Positions 53,644 to 60,371 of a DNA stretch of 64,000 bases are shown here, piece after piece. The DNA lies in assembly GCA_965220695.1 (NCBI GenBank), contig OZ244838.1, positions 3,224,001-3,288,000 on the forward strand. The letters are read 5' to 3'. The stretch is from UBA9620 sp965220695. GTDB lineage: Bacteria > Acidobacteriota > Vicinamibacteria > Vicinamibacterales > UBA8438. The notes under the pieces were generated by a model. The model was not told the origin of the DNA, made no database searches, and saw nothing but the letters and a program-made list of their open reading frames with translations. The stretch's first letter is position 1. The number at the start of each line of letters is the position of its first letter. The translations under genes were made by a program, and so were the position numbers.

Positions 53644-54872
53644 CCGTGGATGCGCTCGGCCGCCATGCCGAACAGGCAGGCTTTACGCGCATTCCGGCCG
53701 ACATCGTCCTTGACGTGGAACGCTGCCAGCCGGCGTTGGTGGACGCCCTGGAGCCGCTGTGCCCGGACATTCGCCAGATTCTGACCGGCCTGCGGCAGAC
53801 GCTGCCGGTAGCTCCGGATGCCGCGGAAGGCATCAAGGGACAGTTCTACCGACTGCCTCATCACTATCGCAGCGTCTGTTGCGCGCTGCCCGAGCTCGAT
53901 ACCCCCGAACGGCTCTGGGAAGGGGACGTGGTGACCTTCAAGGGCACGGAACCGCTGATGCCGGATTTCGACGACTATCTGCGGTGGATGATGACGGCAC
54001 GATTCAGGGGAGCCGATCTGCCGCTGGGGCTTCACTTTCCGCTGCGGATCAACGTGCCCCCCGGCGCGATGCCGCTGGACGAATGCGACCGGGAACAGCG
54101 CATGGCCCTGGCGGTGCACGAGCGGCATCTGCGAATCTATGGCGAGTTGGCGCAGGCGCCGGTGCCTCTCATGGTGCATCGCTGCTCGACCGACGCGACC
54201 GCCCGTTACGTGGACACGATCAGACGCCATCTGACGCCGCAGGCGTTCGAGCGGGTGGAAGCACGTGCACGGGCCGGATGCGGGGTGTCGATCTGGTATT
54301 ACCCGTCGGCGCCAATCCGGGTCGACGACCTCAGCACGTTGGCCGCCGCCAACCCGCACTTCCGGATCGGGACAGATGAAGGCGAGCGTACCGTCGAGAG
54401 CTGGTGTCGTCAGTTCGCGCGCTTCCTGCACCTGGGCTTCATGCCCTACGCCCCCTGGAACCACGGCCGCGGCTCGTGCGTCGATGCCGGGAATGCCTGC
54501 ATCGACGGCGGCTTCGCCGACCTGCTGATGCTGGTCCCCTTCGAGTCGATTCCCGATGATCGGTGGTTCCGCCTCAGCGTGCTCGCCAGCGTGAACATGC
54601 TGTGTCATACCGTCTCCGTCTTCTCGATGTCGGTGGGACCGGGACCGGCCGCTCAACCGGACGCCAGCCTCGATCCGTTGAGTCAGATGTTTCTCCGGTC
54701 GCGCCTGCTCGAACAGATCGAGGCCACGACGCCGCCCGGCGCCGCACCCGACCCACGGGTCCTGTCCTGTTTCAAGCTGGACCGGTTCGAGACGCTGGTC
54801 GACACCGCCTGCAGCAGCGGCCCTCGCACGGACGCTCCATACCAGGTCGCCGCATCGGCGCGGCCACGGTAG
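53640..54872 (+). CDS. Unknown 410-residue protein, candidate peptide-modifying or accessory enzyme
   Basis: This is a soluble protein translated in step with the YIP1-like gene (four-base overlap). I do not recognise a family. Notable segments are F-K-G-T-E-P-L-M-P-D-F-D-D-Y-L at ~100, Y-A-P-W-N-H-G-R-G-S-C-V-D-A-G-N near residue 275, followed by I-D-G-G-F-A-D-L-L-M-L, and several conserved-looking Cys and His. The G-N-x3-D-G-G-F-A-D-L run faintly recalls metal-binding loops of kinase-like folds, but the rest does not match. Its place between peptide genes 1 and 2 makes it the best candidate for a maturation enzyme. Confidence 0.65.
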   Translation: MTVDALGRHAEQAGFTRIPADIVLDVERCQPALVDALEPLCPDIRQILTGLRQTLPVAPDAAEGIKGQFYRLPHHYRSVCCALPELDTPERLWEGDVVTFKGTEPLMPDFDDYLRWMMTARFRGADLPLGLHFPLRINVPPGAMPLDECDREQRMALAVHERHLRIYGELAQAPVPLMVHRCSTDATARYVDTIRRHLTPQAFERVEARARAGCGVSIWYYPSAPIRVDDLSTLAAANPHFRIGTDEGERTVESWCRQFARFLHLGFMPYAPWNHGRGSCVDAGNACIDGGFADLLMLVPFESIPDDRWFRLSVLASVNMLCHTVSVFSMSVGPGPAAQPDASLDPLSQMFLRSRLLEQIEATTPPGAAPDPRVLSCFKLDRFETLVDTACSSGPRTDAPYQVAASARPR

Positions 54873-55094
54873 AGAGCGGGCGCGAGCCAGATGCCATCTC
54901 GGATCGCCACATCAGCCACCGCTGTCAGACCATGGTGCAATCGTCGGTTGCCAACCAGTGCCGTCGGGTTCACTGCGCGATCAGGCCCGATTCGCAACCT
55001 GATGCCGGGGTCGGCGCCGGCCGCACATGCCCGCCAGTTGCCATCGGACCGGGTTCCCGCGGCGCTCGCGACCGGAAAGACAGGGGAGATGACG

Positions 55095-55110
55095 TGGCAC
55101 CACGCTTGCT
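55095..55110 (+). promoter_or_regulatory. Sigma-54 promoter, peptide gene 2
   Basis: TGGCACCACGCTTGCT: GG (55096-55097), ten bases, GC (55108-55109), both halves consensus. It is 78 bases upstream of the peptide start, nearly the same spacing as in copies 1 and 3. Confidence 0.75.
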
Positions 55111-55123
55111 TTCACTCTGGCTA

Positions 55124-55173
55124 CCGGGTCGTGGAGCGAAGCTCTCCCCGGGTGGCACGGCATCCCGCCGTGC
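55124..55173 (+). ncRNA. Two-hairpin leader RNA, copy 2
   Basis: Hairpin A is CCGGG (55124-55128) to CCCGG (55147-55151) with an inner GGAG/CTCT stem. Hairpin B is GCACGGC-ATCCC-GCCGTGC (55155-55173), seven perfect pairs. AGAGGAGG follows. It is strongly similar in sequence to copy 3, with compensatory changes in hairpin B. Confidence 0.65.
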
Positions 55174-55187
55174 GCAGAGGAGGTTAC

Positions 55188-55454
55188 ATGACGAAACGCA
55201 AGGTCGTCGCAATGGCCACGGTGGCCGCGCTCCCGTTGTTCGTCGGTTCCACGAGCTCCGCGGCCGTCCCGCCGCTGGCGCCGGCGCCGGCCGCCCACAC
55301 GATGGAACTCTCGGAATCGCCGGCGCCTCAATGGGCGTGGGTCTGGGGCATGGAGGGGGGAGACGCACTCGCATTCGGGGTCGGCGGAGCGATCGTATGC
55401 GCGCCCTTCATCTGGATCGGATCCGTGGGTTGCGGCATCGTCGGCGCTTTCTAG
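55188..55454 (+). CDS. Two-cysteine GMEG peptide precursor 2
   Basis: This 88-residue precursor has GAGGAGG five bases upstream. The signal-like start (M-T-K-R-K-V-V-A-M-A-T-V-A-A-L-P-L-F-V-G) is nearly identical to that of copy 3. It continues with a Pro/Ala linker, P-Q-W-A-W-V-W-G-M-E-G-G and a very hydrophobic, Gly-rich C-terminal part with Cys in A-I-V-C-A and V-G-C-G, ten residues apart and six from the end. The hydrophobic Gly-rich core resembles membrane-active bacteriocins, which fits the nearby SpoIIM/DUF95 and ABC genes. Confidence 0.78.
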   Translation: MTKRKVVAMATVAALPLFVGSTSSAAVPPLAPAPAAHTMELSESPAPQWAWVWGMEGGDALAFGVGGAIVCAPFIWIGSVGCGIVGAF

Positions 55455-55552
55455 TTCCGATTGCACGCGTTCTCGTGTTGCGAACGCCTGATCCATGAGG
55501 ACACCCGCGAGATGGTATCGCCCGTGACCGGCGCTTGTGGCATCCTCCGCGG

Positions 55553-55745
55553 TACTGATCCGGTCGTCCCTCGTGGTCGCCAGCGTGGCGGAGCACCCCG
55601 CGAGCGGGGTGCTCCGCTGCCTCGCGTGCCGCGACCGGCCGCATGCCGCACCCGATATGGCTGCGCCGGCATCGGCGCGGTCCTGCTATTCACGGCGGCG
55701 GTCATCACAGCCGATGCCGCTCGCCTCGTGGCGATGTCCGCCACG
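55553..55745 (+). pseudogene. SpoIIM 3'-end remnant (copy R3)
   Basis: The first part reads V-V-A-S-V-A-E-H-P-A-S-G-V-L-R-C-L-A, in frame with the SpoIIM-like gene. After a frame change, I-G-A-V-L-L-F-T-A-A-V-I-T-A-D-A-A matches its last span (L-A-L-L-V-I-A-A-L-I-E-A-D-V-A). This is the longest of the three remnants and proves that they come from the gene rather than from a chance palindrome. Confidence 0.75.
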
Positions 55746-55761
55746 CGAAAGGGAACCGGAA

Positions 55762-56640
55762 ATGACTTCGGACTTCATCCTCGAGTTGGACGAACTTCGT
55801 CGCGTCTTCCCCGGATTCGAACTCGGACCACTCGCATTGACATTCGAGCGGGGTCACATTTACGGGTTGCTCGGCCCGAACGGCGCCGGCAAGACCACGC
55901 TGATCAACCTCGTCACCCTGCAACTCAGGCCGACGTCAGGCGCCATGCGCAGCGCCGGGACCGACATCGCGTGGGGCGACCGACGCTGGAAAAGCCGCTT
56001 CTGCTACATCCGTGAAGAGCCCGCCTTCTACGGCGGGTTGACCGTGGCGCAAACGTTGTCACTGGCGAGCCGGCTCTACGACCGGTGGGACGCCGCGGTG
56101 GCCGACCGACTGCGTGACCTGTTCGCGCTGCCCCCGGGACGCAAGGTCGACAAGCTGTCAAAAGGAATGCGGGTCAAGCTCGGCCTCGCCGCCGCCCTGG
56201 CCCATCGAGCCGACATCCTGATTCTCGACGAACCGACCGCCGGGCTCGATCCGACGGCGCGCGCCGACCTGCAGGCAACAGTCAGGCAACTGCACGAAGA
56301 TCGTCCGGAACTGTGCGTCATCCTGTCGTCGCACATCTTCGAAGACATCGAGGAAACCGCCACCGACATCCGCATTCTGAGACACGGGCGTCTTGCGCTC
56401 GGGGCCAGCGCGGAGACCCTGCGGAGCGCGGTCCTGTATCGCACTGACACGGTCGGTGCGGTGGCCCGATCGCCAGACCTGATTCTGCGCTGGTCAAGAC
56501 GGAGCACCGAGTGGCTGCTCGTCCGCGGGGACAGCCCGCTCGACACCGAACTGAAGCATCGGGACAACCATGTCGATGAACGACCCCACGATCTGCTCGG
56601 GGCCGTCTATCACGGCACGGCCCATGTCGACCTTGGCTAG
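55762..56640 (+). CDS. ABC transporter ATP-binding protein
   Basis: This 292-residue ATPase has Walker A L-G-P-N-G-A-G-K-T-T-L, Q-loop region replaced by C-Y-I-R-E-E-P-A-F-Y-G, signature L-S-K-G-M-R-V-K-L-G, Walker B I-L-I-L-D-E-P-T-A-G-L-D-P and switch His in L-S-S-H-I-F. It groups with the BcrA/drug and bacteriocin self-protection type. The partner permeases are probably the two ABC-2-like proteins at 57915 and 58685. The C-terminal ~70 residues are unlike the family core. Confidence 0.88.
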   Translation: MTSDFILELDELRRVFPGFELGPLALTFERGHIYGLLGPNGAGKTTLINLVTLQLRPTSGAMRSAGTDIAWGDRRWKSRFCYIREEPAFYGGLTVAQTLSLASRLYDRWDAAVADRLRDLFALPPGRKVDKLSKGMRVKLGLAAALAHRADILILDEPTAGLDPTARADLQATVRQLHEDRPELCVILSSHIFEDIEETATDIRILRHGRLALGASAETLRSAVLYRTDTVGAVARSPDLILRWSRRSTEWLLVRGDSPLDTELKHRDNHVDERPHDLLGAVYHGTAHVDLG

Positions 56641-56661
56641 CACTGCCCGTGGCCAGAGACG

Positions 56662-56741
56662 AACAGGGCAACCACAAGGGTTGCCCCTACAGGCCTTGCG
56701 TACAACAGGGCAACCACAAGGGTTGCCCCTACGGGCCTTGC
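56662..56741. repeat. Tandem palindromic repeat, two units
   Basis: Two 38-base units (56662-56699 and 56704-56741) share AACAGGGCAACC-ACAA-GGGTTGCCCC and differ at one base. Each unit holds the inverted repeat GGGCAACC/GGTTGCCC, so each can fold into a hairpin. They resemble dispersed REP-type repeats. They lie between the ATPase gene and peptide gene 3. The rest of 56641-56934 holds no gene. Confidence 0.8.
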
Positions 56742-56934
56742 TCAGCGGGCGCACCGCCAATCTCGGTGCATCGCGTGGTTTCGCCGCAGACTGCCAGGAC
56801 GCACATTGACCATCTTCGACCCGGCGACGCGACAGTACCCCATGACCGCAGCGGCACCGGCGGCACGTCGCCTCGAGTTGACGCTGGACCGCTGTCTCCG
56901 CGGCACCGGCGACTGGAACGACACGAAATTGGCG

Positions 56935-56950
56935 TGGCATCCGCCTTGCT
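56935..56950 (+). promoter_or_regulatory. Sigma-54 promoter, peptide gene 3
   Basis: TGGCATCCGCCTTGCT: GG (56936-56937), ten bases, GC (56948-56949), with a TTGC -12 half. It is 79 bases upstream of the peptide start. A sequence CCGGCGACGCGACAG about 100 bases further upstream (56821-56835) is close to CCGGCTACCCGACAG at 52090-52104 before promoter 1, and is a possible activator site. Confidence 0.72.
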
Positions 56951-56963
56951 TCCATCCAGACTA

Positions 56964-57013
56964 CCGGGTCGTAGAGCACGACTCTACCCGGGTGGCGCGG
57001 CATGCCGCCGCGC
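56964..57013 (+). ncRNA. Two-hairpin leader RNA, copy 3
   Basis: Hairpin A pairs CCGGG with CCCGG and TAGAG with CTCTA around a CACGA loop (56964-56991), with a three-base bulge. Hairpin B is GCGCGGC-ATGCC-GCCGCGC (56995-57013), seven perfect pairs. ACAGGAGG follows. Confidence 0.65.
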
Positions 57014-57028
57014 AGCACAGGAGGCAAC

Positions 57029-57286
57029 ATGACGAAACGCAAGGTCGTCGCAATGGCCACGGTGGCCACTCTCCCGCTGTTCGTCGGGTCCACGCACTCG
57101 ACGGCCGCTCACACGACGGACCTGGCGCCCCACTCGATGGAGCAATCGGTGGTGCCCTCTCCACAATGGGCATACGTGCTTGGGATGGAGGGTGTCCACG
57201 CGGAGATATTCACCGAACTCGCGGCGCTCGCGTGTGAGTCCGCCGGAAGATTCACCTTTATCTGCCGAGTCCAGGCCGCGGTCTAG
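57029..57286 (+). CDS. Two-cysteine GMEG peptide precursor 3
   Basis: This 85-residue precursor has AGGAGG five bases upstream. The start M-T-K-R-K-V-V-A-M-A-T-V-A-T-L-P-L-F-V-G is shared with copy 2. The linker is shorter, then P-Q-W-A-Y-V-L-G-M-E-G, and a C-terminal part with Cys in A-L-A-C-E and F-I-C-R, nine apart and again six from the end. The SpoIIM-like gene starts 13 bases after its stop. This is the only copy where the peptide-SpoIIM module is still intact. Confidence 0.78.
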   Translation: MTKRKVVAMATVATLPLFVGSTHSTAAHTTDLAPHSMEQSVVPSPQWAYVLGMEGVHAEIFTELAALACESAGRFTFICRVQAAV

Positions 57287-57299
57287 ACCCGAAGCGGTC

Positions 57300-57869
57300 A
57301 TGCACACCAATACGATGCGGAGATTCACACGCTGGTTGCGATCGCTCCCCGCCCTGGTGGCGCTCAATACCACGCTCGTCGCAGTGGCCGTCGGGGTCGG
57401 CAGTCAGGTCTCGATGCCGCAATTCGAAGAGGCCGCCGCCAGTGGCGTCACCCGCTCCCCCGAATTCGGTGAGTACTCGTTCCGGACCCACGCGCTGCAT
57501 ATCCTGCGTGGCAATCTGCGGGTGGTCGGTGTACTGCTGGCCGGCGCCTGCACCCTGGGCGCACTGACGCTGTTCACGTTGCTCTGGAACGCCGTCGTGC
57601 TCGGGTCCGGCTTCACCACTCTCGCCGGCGCGCTACCGGGCGCGGCGGGGCTGCTTCTCCGCTATGTCGTGTTGGAGTTCTTCGCGTTCATCCTCGTCGC
57701 CAGCGTAGCGGAGCACCTGTCGGTCATGGTGCTCCGCTGCCTCGCCGGCGACGAGCTGCCCCGGCTCGCCGCGGACGCCGCCACCCTGGCCGCCGCGCTC
57801 GCTCTCCTGGTCATCGCGGCGTTGATCGAAGCGGATGTCGCAATTATCGTGGCGGCATCGGGGATGTGA
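57300..57869 (+). CDS. SpoIIM/DUF95-like membrane protein
   Basis: This 189-residue protein has four to five membrane spans: A-L-N-T-T-L-V-A-V-A-V-G-V-G near the start, L-R-G-N-L-R-V-V-G-V-L-L-A-G, W-N-A-V-V-L-G-S-G-F, and V-V-L-E-F-F-A-F-I-L-V-A-S-V-A-E-H with the conserved E-x2-A-F pattern. Stage II sporulation protein M-like (DUF95) proteins accompany ABC exporters in several circular-bacteriocin loci, which fits the setting here. There is no sporulation context. Three decayed copies of its 3' end (R1-R3) lie upstream in the locus. Confidence 0.78.
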   Translation: MHTNTMRRFTRWLRSLPALVALNTTLVAVAVGVGSQVSMPQFEEAAASGVTRSPEFGEYSFRTHALHILRGNLRVVGVLLAGACTLGALTLFTLLWNAVVLGSGFTTLAGALPGAAGLLLRYVVLEFFAFILVASVAEHLSVMVLRCLAGDELPRLAADAATLAAALALLVIAALIEADVAIIVAASGM

Positions 57870-57914
57870 CTCGGAACGGGTATGGCCCTGCACGCCAGAA
57901 ACTGAACGCACACC

Positions 57915-58562
57915 ATGTGGACCAGACAGCTCGGCGCACTCCTCCGCAAGGATCTCCAGTTGCACGGCTCGGCGACGGCGCTGGCCATCGGCGGTCTCGT
58001 GCTGGTCACCATGAGTACCGGCAACGCGCTTCCCGAGCGTCTCGCCGCGTTCCAAATCGTCTTCGTGTTCAATCTCAACTTCATCATGGCGCCTCTCATG
58101 TGGGGCGACTGGTTGATCTCACGGGAACGTTCCGAACAGACCTTCGCCTGGCTGCGGACGATGCCGCTCGACGACCGGGTGCTGGCAGGCAGCAAATTCA
58201 TCACCGCCGCCGCCGCGGGCATCCTGTGCTGGTGTCTCACAAGCGCATTGATCGCACCGGAGTTCAGGCCGTCACCAGATACGTGGCTGGCATTGCAGTG
58301 CGTATTGTTGCTGTGCGGAGCGATTTCTGTCTCGGCGACGTGGAGATTGAGCCCGAAGCTCGGCCAGATCGCCCAACTGACCCTCGTAATCGTGCCATCA
58401 ATCCTCTTCGGCGTGGTCACGACCCGCGCCGCATGGTCGATCGCTGCACTCGAGCAGTGGAACGGCTGGTTCACGGCCGGCCTGCTGATGGTCTACGCCG
58501 CGACCGTCGTCGGCACCATGCGCTGGGTCAGCCGCGCGGAAACCAATCAACTCATTACGTGA
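57915..58562 (+). CDS. ABC-2-like permease subunit A
   Basis: A 215-residue protein with about six membrane spans, starting M-W-T-R-Q-L-G-A-L-L-R-K-D-L-Q-L-H-G, a typical ABC-2 permease opening. It carries R-E-R-S-E-Q-T-F-A-W-L-R-T-M-P-L in the first cytoplasmic loop. It is a tandem paralogue of the next gene and follows the SpoIIM-like gene by 45 bases. It probably forms an exporter with the ATPase at 55762, for peptide export or immunity. Confidence 0.75.
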   Translation: MWTRQLGALLRKDLQLHGSATALAIGGLVLVTMSTGNALPERLAAFQIVFVFNLNFIMAPLMWGDWLISRERSEQTFAWLRTMPLDDRVLAGSKFITAAAAGILCWCLTSALIAPEFRPSPDTWLALQCVLLLCGAISVSATWRLSPKLGQIAQLTLVIVPSILFGVVTTRAAWSIAALEQWNGWFTAGLLMVYAATVVGTMRWVSRAETNQLIT

Positions 58563-58684
58563 GTCACCGATGATCACCAGCGGCGTGCGTTTCTGTCCTG
58601 GACACGCCGGCGGCGGAGAGTCTCGCTACCGTCGCGGAGATGTCCATGCGAAAACGAACGGCTGATACGGAAAGGGACAGGCCC

Positions 58685-59347
58685 ATGTGGACGAGACAAC
58701 TAGGCGCACTTCTCATCAAGGACTTCCAGTTGCACGGACTCGCGACGGCACTCACCATTGTCGGTCTGATTCTGCTGGCAGCGATCTTGGACGCGACGCT
58801 CGAGTCTGCCGCCGGCCCCCGCCAGACCTTCATCATCAACCTCAATCTCCTCTTCTCGCTGTTCCTGTGGGCCGAGTGGTTGATCACGCGGGAATGCTCC
58901 AAGGGCACCTTCGCCTGGCTGCGGACCATGCCGGTCGATGACCGGGTGCTCGTGGGCAGCAAGTTCATCGGCGCCGCGGCCGCCTGCACCCTGTGCTGGT
59001 TCCTGTCCAGTTCGGTCATGAGTCCCGAACTATGGCATTCTCCCGCTACAGGGCTGATCTTGCAGTGCGCATTGCTGATGGTCGTCACGTTGTCGGTCGC
59101 GGCGAAATGGCGGTTCGGTTCGAGGCTCGGCCAGGTCGCCGGGGCAAGCGTCATCGGGATACCGGTGCTTCTTGTCTACTGGTTTGTGGGAGACGATGTC
59201 GAGCGGCAGGCGGCGTTGATCGCGGTGTGGAACGCTCCGTACGGCCGCCTGGCGATCGCGGCGTCGCTGCTGGTGGTCTGCGCGGCGATCGTTCTCAGCA
59301 CCATGCGCTGGGTCAGCCGTTCAGACACCTATCGACTCATCGACTGA
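58685..59347 (+). CDS. ABC-2-like permease subunit B
   Basis: This 220-residue protein is paralogous to the preceding gene: M-W-T-R-Q-L-G-A-L-L-I-K-D-F-Q-L-H-G, R-E-C-S-K-G-T-F-A-W-L-R-T-M-P-V and the end M-R-W-V-S-R-S-D-T-Y-R-L-I are almost the same. ATG 58685 was chosen by this match. The frame is open 15 codons further upstream. The pair could be a heterodimeric membrane part for the ATPase at 55762. Confidence 0.75.
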   Translation: MWTRQLGALLIKDFQLHGLATALTIVGLILLAAILDATLESAAGPRQTFIINLNLLFSLFLWAEWLITRECSKGTFAWLRTMPVDDRVLVGSKFIGAAAACTLCWFLSSSVMSPELWHSPATGLILQCALLMVVTLSVAAKWRFGSRLGQVAGASVIGIPVLLVYWFVGDDVERQAALIAVWNAPYGRLAIAASLLVVCAAIVLSTMRWVSRSDTYRLID

Positions 59348-59364
59348 ACTACTGACGGACGCTA

Positions 59365-59390
59365 CGGCGTTCCCGACCGGGAACACGCCG
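59365..59390. terminator. Hairpin at the end of the peptide locus
   Basis: CGGC-GTTCCC-GACC-GGGAAC-AC-GCCG forms a ten-pair stem with a two-base bulge, 18 bases after the last permease stop. There is no T-tract, so it is either a weak or a factor-dependent terminator. Confidence 0.45.
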
Positions 59391-59556
59391 GCAGCGCCGC
59401 CGGGGTGGGCCGGCGACGGCGAATGGCGCTCGTGCGCCTCCGCACCGGCCTATCAGTTACGATAGAGCTGTGGGCGTGATCGGCGTGCGTCGTTCGTCCG
59501 CGGGCACACCGACGCCGGCGCCCCTGGGAGATCCCGGAAGGAGTAGCTGACCCGCC

Positions 59557-60366
59557 ATGGCGAGGCCTGACGGTGCGGAGCGCCAGCCGGACGCCGACAA
59601 CGGATCCGGACGGCTGAATGCACCACGCACACGGCCGCGTGGGCGCAGATCGCTCGGGATCTGGTTCGTGGCCGGCGCGGTCGTCATCTGGCTGGGGGCC
59701 ATGCTCGTCACTGTCAATCAGCGCTGGCTGACGGACGAACCTGACCCTGCGCACACCGCTGACACCGGCCTGTCGGCTCCAGGAGAGGGGACGTCACTGG
59801 CCGGTCGCGCCGGCACGGACACCGGCCTGTCGGCTCCGGGAAGGGGGACGCCACTGGCCGGTCGCGCCGGCGCGGACAACGGCGGCGCACGCGCCGCGAG
59901 ACCGCGCACCCGCGAACCGCGGCTGATTCCGGCGGCTGAGCGCGCTGACGCGCCGTCCTTCACGTTGCCGGATATCGACGGCGGCGCCGCCACGCTCGCC
60001 GACTACGCCGGCCGGGTCCTGCTCCTGAATTTCTGGGCGACGTGGTGTGGACCGTGCCGGGCCGAAATGCCCTGGTTCGTCGAGTTCGAGGAGACATTCT
60101 CCGGTGACGGCTTTGCCGTGCTCGGCGTCTCGACCGATGAACCCGGTTGGGATCTCGTCCGCCCCTATCTCGAGGCGGCGCCGGTGAACTACCGCATTGC
60201 GCTGGCCGATACGGTCGAGCGGCTGGCGCCGTTTCCGCCCGGAATAGGGTACATCCTTCCCACGACCTGGCTCATCGACCGCCAGGGGCGCATCGCCGCC
60301 GAACATGTCGGCATCGTCAACCGCGACGCGATCGAAGACGAGATCCGATTGCTGCTCGGCGAATAG
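59557..60366 (+). CDS. Membrane-anchored TlpA-type thioredoxin
   Basis: This 269-residue protein has a charged N-terminus, one membrane anchor (F-V-A-G-A-V-V-I-W-L-G-A-M-L-V), a low-complexity linker and a C-terminal TlpA domain with A-P-S-F-T-L-P-D-I-D-G, the redox centre W-C-G-P-C and cis-Pro in L-P-T-T-W-L. The linker contains a 19-residue tandem duplication (two 57-base units, 59761-59874, beginning D-T-G-L-S-A-P-G). It probably reduces or exchanges disulfides outside the membrane, for example in cytochrome c maturation. Confidence 0.85.
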   Translation: MARPDGAERQPDADNGSGRLNAPRTRPRGRRSLGIWFVAGAVVIWLGAMLVTVNQRWLTDEPDPAHTADTGLSAPGEGTSLAGRAGTDTGLSAPGRGTPLAGRAGADNGGARAARPRTREPRLIPAAERADAPSFTLPDIDGGAATLADYAGRVLLLNFWATWCGPCRAEMPWFVEFEETFSGDGFAVLGVSTDEPGWDLVRPYLEAAPVNYRIALADTVERLAPFPPGIGYILPTTWLIDRQGRIAAEHVGIVNRDAIEDEIRLLLGE

Positions 60367-60371
60367 CGCTC

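Noticed and set aside
54891..55454. Longer N-terminal version of peptide 2 starting upstream of 55188
   Set aside because: The extra part coincides with the sigma-54 promoter and leader hairpins, which are conserved as DNA in copy 3 where the frame does not continue into the peptide. The ribosome site fits ATG 55188.
51225..55640. The GCGGAGCACC/GGTGCTCCGC segments as simple independent terminators
   Set aside because: They match the coding sequence of the SpoIIM-like gene beyond the palindrome (R3 to the last span), so they are gene remnants first. Terminator function remains only a possibility and none has a T-tract.
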